Part shown: positions 1 through 6,924 of the stretch, in pieces
Position numbering within the stretch: the first letter of the stretch is position 1
Layout: each line of letters opens with the position of its first letter
Assembly: GCA_040752635.1 (NCBI GenBank)
Contig: JBFMGS010000033.1
Location: 1 to 26,321 of the forward strand
Length of the DNA: 26,321 nucleotides
From: JBFMGS01 sp040752635
GTDB taxonomy: Bacteria > Bacillota > SHA-98 > UBA4971
Reading direction: 5' to 3'
Made by a program: the position numbers and the translations under genes
The notes under the pieces: generated by a model
What the model was told of the DNA's origin: nothing
The model's database searches: none
The model's input: the letters and a program-made list of their open reading frames with translations, nothing else

Positions 1-1
1 C

Positions 2-784
2 CCCGTCCGCACCGCCGTCCTGAGCGTAACCGGGAAAGCGTGCTCCCTCGCGTGCGCCCATTGCGGGGGTCGATACCTCGAGCATATGCTTCCCGTTCAC
101 CGGTGGCGCGAGCTTGATGCGGAGAATGTGAGGAGTTGCCTTGTGAGTGGAGGGTGCGATCCGCGCGGCCGGGTGCCGGTGACGGATCACCTGGGCATTG
201 TGGCGGAGCTTGCATCGCGATGGCCGCTGAACCTTCACCTTGGCCTCGTAAGCGAGGAGGACGTTGCCGGAATCGCTCCTTTTTCTCCCGTCGTATCCTT
301 CGATCTTGTAGTTGACGATGCCACCATCCGCGACGTTTACGGGCTCGATGTGCCGGGGGAGCAGTTCCTGGCCACCTACGAGATGCTACGTCGCCATGTC
401 CGGGTTGTGCCTCATATCTGCATCGGCATACGCGGCGGACGGGTATCGGGCGAGATGGGCGCGCTCCGAGCTCTCGTCCATTCCGGGGCTGACGCTATCA
501 TATTCATAGTCTTCACACCGACACCGGGCACACGCTACGCAGCCTGCAGCCCACCCGAGCCTGAGGAGGCGGCGCGCATCATCGCCGCAGCGAGGGTAAT
601 GTTTCCGACTACGCCGCTTTATCTCGGGTGTGTGCGCCCGAGGGATGGTTACCGCGACGCTCTCGATAGTCTGGCATTACGAGCAGGCGTTAACAGGATA
701 GTCTCGCCATCTCGCCGGGCGAGGGAAGCAGCGAAAGCACTTGGCCTCGAGGCAACATGGAGAGAGGAGTGCTGCGCATTTTGA
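2..784 (+). CDS. Radical SAM protein, LipS1/LipS2-type lipoyl synthase subunit (5' partial)
   Basis: The reading frame is open from base 2, so the start lies outside the window. The first visible codons encode a CxxxCxxC motif (Cys codons at 41, 53 and 62; local sequence CSLACAHCGGRYLEHM), which binds the radical-SAM [4Fe-4S] cluster. The first ATG, at 86, lies downstream of these cysteines and cannot be the real start. The rest is a compact barrel-like sequence ending in a Cys-Cys pair four residues from the C-terminus. It resembles the biotin-synthase-like family (COG1856 type) that pairs with the next gene's family. In Thermococcus such a pair was shown to act together as a two-protein lipoyl synthase (LipS1/LipS2), inserting sulfur at C6 and C8 of a protein-bound octanoyl chain. 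I cannot say which subunit this is. The next gene overlaps its 3' end, indicating an operon. Confidence 0.75.
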   Translation, partial: PVRTAVLSVTGKACSLACAHCGGRYLEHMLPVHRWRELDAENVRSCLVSGGCDPRGRVPVTDHLGIVAELASRWPLNLHLGLVSEEDVAGIAPFSPVVSFDLVVDDATIRDVYGLDVPGEQFLATYEMLRRHVRVVPHICIGIRGGRVSGEMGALRALVHSGADAIIFIVFTPTPGTRYAACSPPEPEEAARIIAAARVMFPTTPLYLGCVRPRDGYRDALDSLALRAGVNRIVSPSRRAREAAKALGLEATWREECCAF

Positions 785-1953
785 CGGGTTCTCACAACTC
801 CTGGGGGACCGGGCCTGCCGACGTTGCCGCAGGTCAGGAGAAGCTCAGAGTGTCCATTGGAACTGCCGCAGTACTCGGCCTGATCGACGCGCGGCTCGAC
901 GTTCCTCCAACCACGGCCTACCTTCTTACCGACGGAGGCTGCCTGTCAACCTGCGCTTTCTGTCCGCAGGCAAGGTCGAGTGTCTCGTCTAGGGACCTGC
1001 TCTCCCGGGTTAGCTGGCCTGAGTTTCCGCTTGACGATGTGCTCTCTGCGCTGGCGGCTTATGGCGACCGGCAGTCGGGCCTGCCCTTGCGGCCGGCAGC
1101 AGAGCTAGGCCCGGATTTGCGATCGAGTAAGATTATCAACCCAGTTCTCGTGCGAGCTGAGTCCGGCGAGCCCCCCGAATACCCGAAAGACCATGCCCCA
1201 CCTGGCGGCAGACTTGTTCGGGTCTGCGTGCAGGTCACGGAAAATCCGCATGCCCGCAAGACGCTTGCTAGCATCGTGTCCCGCCTGTCAGAGATCCGTC
1301 GCAGCGGGCGGACCCGGTTTGCTATCTCCGTGTCCCACCGCCCGTCGTCCTTCGCCGAAGTGGAGGACGTATTCTCACGCGGAGCGGATAGAATGAGTAT
1401 TCCCCTTGACGGGGCAACTCCCTCGGTTTATGCCAAAACCAAGTCGGGATCGTGGGAAGCCGCGATGGCGTTGCTCGAGGGGGCTGCCCGCAGCTTCCCC
1501 GGAAGGATCAGCTCGCACATTATAGTTGGGCTCGGCGAGACCGAGAAAGACGCTGTCGAAGCTATACAACGCCTGGCTGATCAGGGGATAGCCGTTGGCC
1601 TCTTCGCGTTTACACCAGTCAAGGGGACCCCGATGGAGAACGTCCCCCAACCCGGGATAGGCGCATACCGCCGTGTGCAGATAGCAAGGTATGTAATTGC
1701 GAACGGGCTTGCCAGAGCGTCGAACTTCGACTATAGGGAGGGGCGCATCCGTGACTTTGGGCTTGACTGCGACAAGCTGCTGGAAATCGCAGGCACCGGC
1801 GAACCCTTCCAGACGTCGGGCTGCCCTGGCTGCAACAGGCCTTACTACAATGAGCGGCCAGGCGGGACCATGTACAACTACCCGCGCCCCCTGACCGCCG
1901 CTGAGATCCGTTGTGCTGTCGTCGAAGCGGGCTTCGGGGAGAGCGCTAAATGA
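757..1953 (+). CDS. Radical SAM protein, partner LipS1/LipS2-type lipoyl synthase subunit
   Basis: This 398-residue protein has a CxxxCxxC radical-SAM motif (C62, C66, C69; CLSTCAFCPQAR). Near the C-terminus is a second cysteine motif (C356, C359; SGCPGCNRPYYNERPGG) that could hold an auxiliary or sacrificial iron-sulfur cluster. The layout fits the COG2516 'biotin synthase-related' family, one half of the split lipoyl synthase. The expected role is radical sulfur insertion into octanoylated lipoyl domains, together with the upstream radical-SAM protein. The start is uncertain. ATG 757 overlaps the upstream gene by 28 bp and has only a weak ribosome site. TTG 781 overlaps the upstream stop as TTGA and sits 11 nt after GAGAGGAG, so it is a serious alternative. 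An assembly gap follows at 2035. Function is inferred from family and context. Confidence 0.75.
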   Translation: MERGVLRILTGSHNSWGTGPADVAAGQEKLRVSIGTAAVLGLIDARLDVPPTTAYLLTDGGCLSTCAFCPQARSSVSSRDLLSRVSWPEFPLDDVLSALAAYGDRQSGLPLRPAAELGPDLRSSKIINPVLVRAESGEPPEYPKDHAPPGGRLVRVCVQVTENPHARKTLASIVSRLSEIRRSGRTRFAISVSHRPSSFAEVEDVFSRGADRMSIPLDGATPSVYAKTKSGSWEAAMALLEGAARSFPGRISSHIIVGLGETEKDAVEAIQRLADQGIAVGLFAFTPVKGTPMENVPQPGIGAYRRVQIARYVIANGLARASNFDYREGRIRDFGLDCDKLLEIAGTGEPFQTSGCPGCNRPYYNERPGGTMYNYPRPLTAAEIRCAVVEAGFGESAK

Positions 1954-2034
1954 ACTAAGTATGGCGTCACAAATCTACACAGCTTCTCCAGACGGCGGTA
2001 GGGGTTGCCGGTGTTGCATGCCGGGTTCCCACTC

Positions 2035-2134
2035 NNNNNNNNNNNNNNNNNNNNNNNNNNNNNNNNNNNNNNNNNNNNNNNNNNNNNNNNNNNNNNNNNN
2101 NNNNNNNNNNNNNNNNNNNNNNNNNNNNNNNNNN
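2035..2134. other. Assembly gap (100 N)
   Basis: A run of exactly 100 N, typical of a scaffold gap of unknown length. It lies between the second radical-SAM gene and lipM. The 81 bases before it (1954-2034) and 37 after it show no clear gene. A short gene could be hidden here. Confidence 0.95.
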
Positions 2135-2171
2135 AGAAAGGGACTCGGGTCGGGACAGGAGAGCGGGAACC

Positions 2172-3083
2172 ATGCAATGGAGGCTGCTTCGGACGGGATA
2201 TAACACGGGCGCCTGGAATATGGCGGTGGACGAGGCGGTGATGGCTCACGTTGCGAGAGGCGCCTCACCACCTACCTTCAGACTGTACGGCTGGAGCCCA
2301 CCTGCGCTGTCTCTCGGGCGCCTGCAGTCGTTTGAGGCGAACGTTGCCGCCGGAGCTTGCGCGAGGTTGGGAGTTGACGTGGTGCGTCGTCCCACAGGCG
2401 GCCGGGCCGTGCTCCATGATCTCGAGGTGACTTACAGTCTGATTGTGGGCGAGGGTGACCCCGCGCTTCCCGCGGGGCTTCGCGAGTCATACAGACTGGC
2501 TACTGAGGGCATCATGAAGGGGCTCAAGCTCCTGGGGGTTGACTGCGAGATCTCGGGCCGTGAAGCCGCCGCCATGGGTGATATAAGGGAGACTGGGGCC
2601 ACCGAGGGCGCCGGGCACTACCGGGCCGGTCAATCAGGTGCCTGCTTCGACTCTCCATCCTGGTATGAAGTGACCTCTAAAGGGAGGAAGCTCGTGGGCA
2701 GCGCACAGGCCCGACTGATGGGGGTATTCTTGCAGCACGGATCGGTCTTGATCCAGCTCGATGCTGCGAAGTTATGTGCGCTGCTCAAGTTCGAGTCCGA
2801 GGAGGAGAGAGCGTCAGCAATCTCGCACCTTTCCGCCCACGCCACTTCGATTTCGGAGATCCTGGGACGTCCTGTGAGCTTTGCAGAAGTAGAAGAGGCC
2901 ATCGTTTCAGGGATGAGATCGCATATCGCGCCTATAGTCCTGGTAGAGGCGGAACTCTCTCCCGGGGAACTCAGTCTTGCTGAGGACCTTATTTCCCGGA
3001 AATATGCATCCCCAGACTGGACGATCGGACGGCAGGCGAACTACGGAGAAAGGAGTCTGTGGCGATGTCCCAGGTTGAGTTAG
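2172..3083 (+). CDS. lipM: Octanoyltransferase of the LipM type (lipoate ligase fold)
   Basis: A protein of 303 residues in the LplA/LipB/BirA fold. The family hallmark RRPTGGRAVLHD is at residues 72-83. The stretch GACFDSPSWYEV carries a cysteine at 158, followed by GRKLVGSAQAR with the lysine at 173 and then LQHGS. This Cys-then-Lys layout matches Bacillus LipM, where the cysteine forms the acyl-enzyme during octanoyl transfer from acyl carrier protein to GcvH. A plain salvage LplA lacks that cysteine, so de novo octanoyl transfer is more likely than lipoate salvage. The C-terminal ISRKYASPDW also resembles LipM. ATG 2172 is preceded by GGAG in good spacing. Its position after two LipS-like radical-SAM genes supports a complete octanoylation-plus-sulfuration module. 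It ends 19 bp inside the next gene. Confidence 0.85.
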   Translation: MQWRLLRTGYNTGAWNMAVDEAVMAHVARGASPPTFRLYGWSPPALSLGRLQSFEANVAAGACARLGVDVVRRPTGGRAVLHDLEVTYSLIVGEGDPALPAGLRESYRLATEGIMKGLKLLGVDCEISGREAAAMGDIRETGATEGAGHYRAGQSGACFDSPSWYEVTSKGRKLVGSAQARLMGVFLQHGSVLIQLDAAKLCALLKFESEEERASAISHLSAHATSISEILGRPVSFAEVEEAIVSGMRSHIAPIVLVEAELSPGELSLAEDLISRKYASPDWTIGRQANYGERSLWRCPRLS

Positions 3084-4465
3084 ATGATCGCCTAGAACGA
3101 CTGCAATCTGATGCGCGTGAGATCTTCCGACGCGCGCTGGAGGCAGTTGACCCGTACGTTGCGGTGAAGACCCATCTTTCCAGGGACCGGGACCTCCTTC
3201 GGGTAGGTGGAAGGACATATGATCTGCGAAAGATCCAGCGCGTTCTCGTGGTCGGCGCGGGGAAAGCGAGCGGCCGGATGGCCCTGGCAGTGGAGGAGAT
3301 ATTAGGCGACCGGGTGAGCGCCGGGCTTGTCAACGTCAAGTACGGTCATACCGATGCCCTCCGTATGGTACGTCTCAGGGAGGCCGGCCACCCGGTACCC
3401 GACCAGGCTGGCCTCGAAGGCGCCCTGGAGATCCTGGATCTTGTGAGGACCGCGGGAAAGGATGATCTGGTGCTATGTCTTGTTTCCGGTGGAGGGTCGA
3501 GCCTTCTGCCTCTTCCGTGCCCCGGCATCAGCCTTTCGGCTAAACAAGAGACCACGCAAGTCCTCCTTGCCTGCGGTGCCACGATCCACGAGATAAACGC
3601 TGTCAGGAAACACATTTCTCTCATAAAGGGTGGCGGGCTTGCACGCGCCGCCGCACCGGCCCAGGTTATCTCGCTTATACTGTCTGATGTCATCGGTGAC
3701 GACCTTGATGTCATCGCGTCAGGACCGACTGTGCCCGACACGAGCACGTTTGCAGAGGCGCTGGAAGTTCTCAAAAGATACGACGTGGTGGACCGTGTTC
3801 CCGGGCCTGTGCTCCTTTATCTCGAGGCGGGCGCAAGAGGTGATGCGCCTGAGACTCCAAAACCCGGCGATCCGGCTTTTACAAACGTGGCCAATGTCAT
3901 CGTTGCCAGCAACGCGATTGCCGTGGAAACGGCTGCGCGCGAGGCTGCCGCAAGGGGCTACCGGCCGCTGGTGCTTTCATCGTTCGTTCAAGGAGAAGCA
4001 AGGGAGGTCGGGCGCGTTTTTGCAGCCATCGCACGCGAGATCTGCGCGAGCGGCCGCCCAATTGACAGGCCTGCGTGCGTAGTGGCGGGTGGCGAAACAA
4101 CGGTGACCCTGAGGGGCAACGGCGCCGGTGGTCGCAGCCAGGAACTTGCCCTGGCGGCTGCTATCGACCTCGACGGCCTGGATGAGATGGTCCTCCTGGC
4201 GGCTGGAACCGACGGGACTGACGGACCGACCGACGCCGCCGGCGCGATCGTCGATGGAAACACGCTCTCGAGGGCGCGACAGGTTGGGCTGTCCGCCCGC
4301 AGTTACCTTGCAAACAACGACTCATACCGTTTCTTCAAGACCCTGGGCGGCCTGGTCATGACAGGTCCCACTCGGACGAACGTCATGGACCTCGTCATCA
4401 TCCTTGCGGGTCCCAACCGAGAGCCGGTTTCCACAGAGGATCCTCGCAATGGCCTGAGGAAGTGA
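3065..4465 (+). CDS. Glycerate 2-kinase, MOFRL family
   Basis: A 466-residue cytosolic kinase of the GckA/TtuD type, which phosphorylates D-glycerate at position 2. Visible family features are the N-terminal VLVVGAGKASGRMA, the GHPVPD segment, and the glycine-rich LVSGGGSSLL. These are followed by AVRKHIS and LILSDVIGDDLDVIASGPT, then the C-terminal MOFRL domain with GETTVTL and the AAGTDGTDGPTDAAGA stretch. Length is normal for the family. I chose ATG 3065 because AGGAG at 3051-3055 is 9 nt away; GTG 3059 would be too close to it. The gene overlaps lipM by 19 bp and the arsenate reductase frame follows directly, so the genes are probably cotranscribed. There is no obvious metabolic link to lipoate. 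It could serve serine/glycerate or hydroxypyruvate metabolism. Confidence 0.9.
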   Translation: MSQVELDDRLERLQSDAREIFRRALEAVDPYVAVKTHLSRDRDLLRVGGRTYDLRKIQRVLVVGAGKASGRMALAVEEILGDRVSAGLVNVKYGHTDALRMVRLREAGHPVPDQAGLEGALEILDLVRTAGKDDLVLCLVSGGGSSLLPLPCPGISLSAKQETTQVLLACGATIHEINAVRKHISLIKGGGLARAAAPAQVISLILSDVIGDDLDVIASGPTVPDTSTFAEALEVLKRYDVVDRVPGPVLLYLEAGARGDAPETPKPGDPAFTNVANVIVASNAIAVETAAREAAARGYRPLVLSSFVQGEAREVGRVFAAIAREICASGRPIDRPACVVAGGETTVTLRGNGAGGRSQELALAAAIDLDGLDEMVLLAAGTDGTDGPTDAAGAIVDGNTLSRARQVGLSARSYLANNDSYRFFKTLGGLVMTGPTRTNVMDLVIILAGPNREPVSTEDPRNGLRK

Positions 4466-4467
4466 TT

Positions 4468-4878
4468 GTGTTGAAAACGAAGGTCCTTTTCCTATGCACC
4501 GGCAACTCCTGCCGAAGCCAGATGGCTGAAGGGTTTCTCCGCGCACTTGGGGGCGGAAAGTGGGAGGCTTATAGCGCCGGTCTCGACCCTCAAGGTGTGA
4601 ATCCAAGGGCCCTCGAAGCTATGAGGGAAGTCGGCATCGACATATCGAAGCAAACATCAAAAGGCATAGATCCGCGGCTGCTTGATGAGGTGGATATGGT
4701 CATCACGCTCTGCGGCGATGCGGACGAAAAATGCCCGGTCACTCCTCCGCACGTCACGCGGATCCACTGGCCGCTCGAAGATCCAGCGAAAGCCACCGGC
4801 ACTCAGGACCAGGTCCTCGACACCTTCAGGCGGGTCCGGGACGAAATACGCCGTCGCGTGGAAGATCTGGTTACTTGA
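4468..4878 (+). CDS. arsC: Arsenate reductase, thioredoxin-coupled type (LMW-phosphatase fold)
   Basis: A 136-residue protein of the low-molecular-weight tyrosine phosphatase fold. The P-loop CTGNSCRSQMAEG is near the N-terminus, giving the CX5R nucleophile. The redox pair is in ITLCGDADEKCPVTPP, matching the three cysteines of Bacillus ArsC (Cys10, Cys82, Cys89), which form a disulfide cascade and are reset by thioredoxin. All three are present, so reductase activity is more likely than simple phosphatase activity. GTG 4468 lies 7 nt after GAGGA (4456-4460); the in-frame GTG at 4462 would be too close. It starts right after the glycerate kinase stop. No arsR or arsenite pump is next to it. 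A housekeeping redox or phosphatase role cannot be excluded. Confidence 0.88.
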   Translation: MLKTKVLFLCTGNSCRSQMAEGFLRALGGGKWEAYSAGLDPQGVNPRALEAMREVGIDISKQTSKGIDPRLLDEVDMVITLCGDADEKCPVTPPHVTRIHWPLEDPAKATGTQDQVLDTFRRVRDEIRRRVEDLVT

Positions 4879-4976
4879 AGACGGTTTGCCCCCGTTAGAT
4901 GTATATTGCGCTAGGTTCTGGTTACTATATGGGTAGCGTCGCGCTAAAGCAATTTGAGCGTAGGGAGTGAAAGCAA

Positions 4977-5312
4977 GTGAGCGATTGGGTGCGCCACATT
5001 GTAAGGTTCATCGTATCGGCTCTGGTGCTCATGTTCATCGGGCTCATCGTGCCGGGCTTCAGCACCCTGAATTTCGTGAATGCCTTGATCGCGGCTGCGG
5101 TCATAACAGGCATCGGTTACCTCATTGAGGCTGCAGTGGGGAGGAACGTTTCCCCGTTCGGCCGGGGCGTCGTTGGGTTCCTGGTATCGGCTGCGGTCAT
5201 CTATGTCTCGCAGTTCGTCGTCCCGGCAATGCGCGTGACGGTTCTGGGTGCCCTGATAGCGGCGTTTATCATTGGGCTCGTGGATATGTTCATCCCGACC
5301 ACCTTAAGATAG
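4977..5312 (+). CDS. Small four-helix membrane protein, YvlD / phage-holin-4_2 family
   Basis: This 111-residue protein is almost entirely hydrophobic, with four predicted transmembrane helices: roughly residues 8-26, 34-53, 63-83 and 88-106. It resembles the YvlD/'phage holin family 4' group of small bacterial membrane proteins. Despite the name, these are usually chromosomal and not phage genes; no phage genes are nearby. In Bacillus, YvlD-type genes are linked to envelope stress, but no function can be read from this sequence. The start GTG 4977 is preceded by GGGAG at 4963-4967. It stands alone between arsC and a likely terminator. Confidence 0.75.
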   Translation: MSDWVRHIVRFIVSALVLMFIGLIVPGFSTLNFVNALIAAAVITGIGYLIEAAVGRNVSPFGRGVVGFLVSAAVIYVSQFVVPAMRVTVLGALIAAFIIGLVDMFIPTTLR

Positions 5313-5372
5313 ACTCCACGTAGGACGGTCTCCGCCGCGCATCGCGTACATATGCAAGTCTTGCTGCACGTT

Positions 5373-5392
5373 CCCCGCCCGCCCGGACGGGG
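5373..5392 (+). terminator. Possible Rho-independent terminator after the YvlD-type gene
   Basis: CCCCG and CGGGG pair around a C-rich loop of 10 nt, followed by ATTTTCGTTTCT. The stem is short, so it is a modest candidate. The position, 60 bp after the stop at 5312, is right. Confidence 0.45.
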
Positions 5393-5411
5393 ATTTTCGT
5401 TTCTCTTCTCA

Positions 5412-5444
5412 CCGCATCCCCGCCTGAGAAGGGAGGGGATGCGG
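5412..5444 (+). other. Strong 10-bp hairpin in the mscS upstream region
   Basis: CCGCATCCCC (5412-5421) is perfectly complementary to GGGGATGCGG (5435-5444). Inside the loop, CCT and AGG can add three more pairs around GAGA. No U-tract follows, so it is not a standard terminator. It could be a structured leader element or part of a small RNA. Confidence 0.5.
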
Positions 5445-5557
5445 CTGAGATTTGTCGGACGGGATTGGGAGGATCTCATGATGCCACTGACGAAGAACGT
5501 ATAAGCACGAACAACCCAAATCAGTACAAAGAAGTGCCTGTCCTTTTGCCGAAGGGT

Positions 5558-5604
5558 TGCCGGTACTTGTCCGGGGACGTTTGAGATGCAGTTACTTACC
5601 GGCA
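5558..5604 (+). other. Long-loop inverted repeat upstream of mscS
   Basis: TGCCGGTA (5558-5565) pairs with TACCGGCA (5597-5604) across a 31-nt loop. It is followed by a TATACT box at 5622-5627 that could be a -10 element with a poor -35. The whole stretch 5313-5687 (375 bp) contains no recognisable gene; it holds this repeat, the 5412-5444 hairpin and the putative terminator. Confidence 0.35.
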
Positions 5605-5687
5605 GCCTGACGCGCACTTCATATACTAGAACGTAGTGTGGACTTCCTGGAATCAACGAAACACTCATGTACCGGAGGGAGCTAAGC

Positions 5688-6584
5688 GTGCCCAATATTA
5701 TCGAAACCCTCACTGGAGCGTTTACCGGCAAGGTGCCTGTCGAAAGGCTCCTCGACATGGCGCTCGGCGTCGGCGGGACCCTTCTGCGCATTTTACTCAT
5801 ACTGCTGGTTGCCTTCCTCCTCGTCAAAGCCAGCAATGCGCTCATCGACCGCCTCATAGCCCAACGGGCTTCTGAGGACCGAAAACTCATCGACGACCGA
5901 AAGGCCAGGACGTTGCGGTCCCTCCTCAAGAGTGTCACGCGCTACGTAATATACGTATTTGCGGGGATCTCGATCCTCAGCGAGCTAGGCGTCAATACCG
6001 CGAGCCTTCTCGCCGGCGCGGGGCTTGCAGGCATTGCCATCGGCTTCGGTGCCCAGAACCTTGTCCGCGACATCATCAACGGGTTCTTCATTCTCTTTGA
6101 AGATCAGTTCGCCGTAGGGGACTATGTTGCGATTGGCGATGTATCGGGTATCGTTGAGGCGATAGGTTTGCGTGTCACCCACGTAAGAGGGTTTGGTGGG
6201 GAACTGCACGTTATCCCCAACGGACAGATATCGAAGGTTACAAACCATATGGGCAGCGCGATGAGGGTCATGTTCAGCGTCGCCGTGGGCTATGAGGCCG
6301 ACATCGACCGGGCCATCGAGGCGTTGGCGCGCGATTTTGAGAAAGCCAGAGAGGAGATAGCCGGCATCGTGGAGGGTCCCACGGTGCTTGGAGTAAACGC
6401 TCTCTCCGAGTCCGGAGTCGAACTGCTCATCATCGCGAAAACGAAGGCGATGGAGCAGTGGCGTGTGGAGCGTGAACTCAAGAAGAGAGTCAAGGATGTG
6501 TTAGATCGCGAGGGTATTGCGATCCCTTACCCGCACATGCAGGTCATCCTGGATAACCATCTGGAAGCCCGACAGGGAAGCTGA
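5688..6584 (+). CDS. Small-conductance mechanosensitive channel, MscS family
   Basis: A 298-residue membrane protein. A hydrophobic helix near residues 25-48 is followed by a charged linker, then a second helix (YVIYVFAGISILSEL). Next comes the pore-lining TM3 region ASLLAGAGLAGIAIGFGAQN, with the Gly/Ala pattern typical of MscS, then LVRDIINGFFILFEDQFAVGDYV, the beta domain (HVIPNGQISKVTN) and the alpha/beta C-terminal domain. Such homoheptamers open under membrane tension to release osmolytes. I chose GTG 5688 because GGAGGGAG ends about 6 nt upstream; ATG 5667 has no ribosome site. MscS genes stand beside DUF951 and ychF in many Clostridia, which agrees with the next genes. Confidence 0.92.
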   Translation: MPNIIETLTGAFTGKVPVERLLDMALGVGGTLLRILLILLVAFLLVKASNALIDRLIAQRASEDRKLIDDRKARTLRSLLKSVTRYVIYVFAGISILSELGVNTASLLAGAGLAGIAIGFGAQNLVRDIINGFFILFEDQFAVGDYVAIGDVSGIVEAIGLRVTHVRGFGGELHVIPNGQISKVTNHMGSAMRVMFSVAVGYEADIDRAIEALARDFEKAREEIAGIVEGPTVLGVNALSESGVELLIIAKTKAMEQWRVERELKKRVKDVLDREGIAIPYPHMQVILDNHLEARQGS

Positions 6585-6613
6585 CGAGGCAGGACCCGGG
6601 ACGCTCGTGGAAT

Positions 6614-6696
6614 CGGCGACGCCTCGGCGATACTTGATGAAAACATCAGCAGGCGACGCCTGGTGAAGGTATGGGCAGGCGGTGCCATCTGGTGAA
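6614..6696 (+). repeat. Short imperfect tandem repeats upstream of the DUF951 gene
   Basis: Three related stretches begin at about 6614, 6649 and 6675. Each has a GGCGACGCC-like or GGCGGTGCC core followed by TGATGAA or TGGTGAA. They are degenerate and could be chance in GC-rich sequence. Confidence 0.3.
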
Positions 6697-6729
6697 CGCA
6701 TAAGCACGCAGGTGGGAGGAGCGCAGACC

Positions 6730-6924
6730 TTGAAGTTCTATCTGGGGGATATCGTCCGGCTAAAGAAACAGCACCCTTGTGGCTCCTTTGAATGGGAAGT
6801 CACGCGTGTAGGCGCGGACTTTAAGATCAAGTGCTTGGGCTGCGGGCACATCGTGATGCTCAGCAGGCTGAAGTTTGAGAAGAGCGTAAGACAGGTGGTG
6901 TCGCGCCCGGGAGGTAAGGAGTGA
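6730..6924 (+). CDS. DUF951 family protein (small CxxC protein)
   Basis: A 64-residue protein of the DUF951 (YyzM-like) family. The diagnostic sequence is FYLGDIVRLKKQHPCGS, then EWEVTRVGADFKIKC and GCGHIVML. Three cysteines, one in HPCG and two in CLGCGH, may form a metal or redox site. The family has no established function but is conserved beside ychF in Firmicutes. TTG 6730 is preferred: GGGAGGA (6714-6720) is 9 nt upstream and the protein then begins MKFYLGD, as homologs do. The longer frame from 6682 adds an unrelated N-terminus. Its stop overlaps the ychF start as TGATG, so the two are translationally coupled. Confidence 0.88.
   Translation: MKFYLGDIVRLKKQHPCGSFEWEVTRVGADFKIKCLGCGHIVMLSRLKFEKSVRQVVSRPGGKE

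Noticed and set aside
2005..2241. Frames running through the 2035-2134 N run
   Set aside because: They exist only because the unknown bases are read through as open; no support on either side.
4977..5312. Prophage evidence from the 'phage holin' family name
   Set aside because: The family is mainly chromosomal membrane proteins and there are no lysis, structural or integrase genes nearby.
5431..5490. CTGAGATTTG after a GC-rich stem, reminiscent of a TPP riboswitch
   Set aside because: The second conserved half (ACCTGATCTGGATAATACC-like) is absent and the downstream gene is a mechanosensitive channel.
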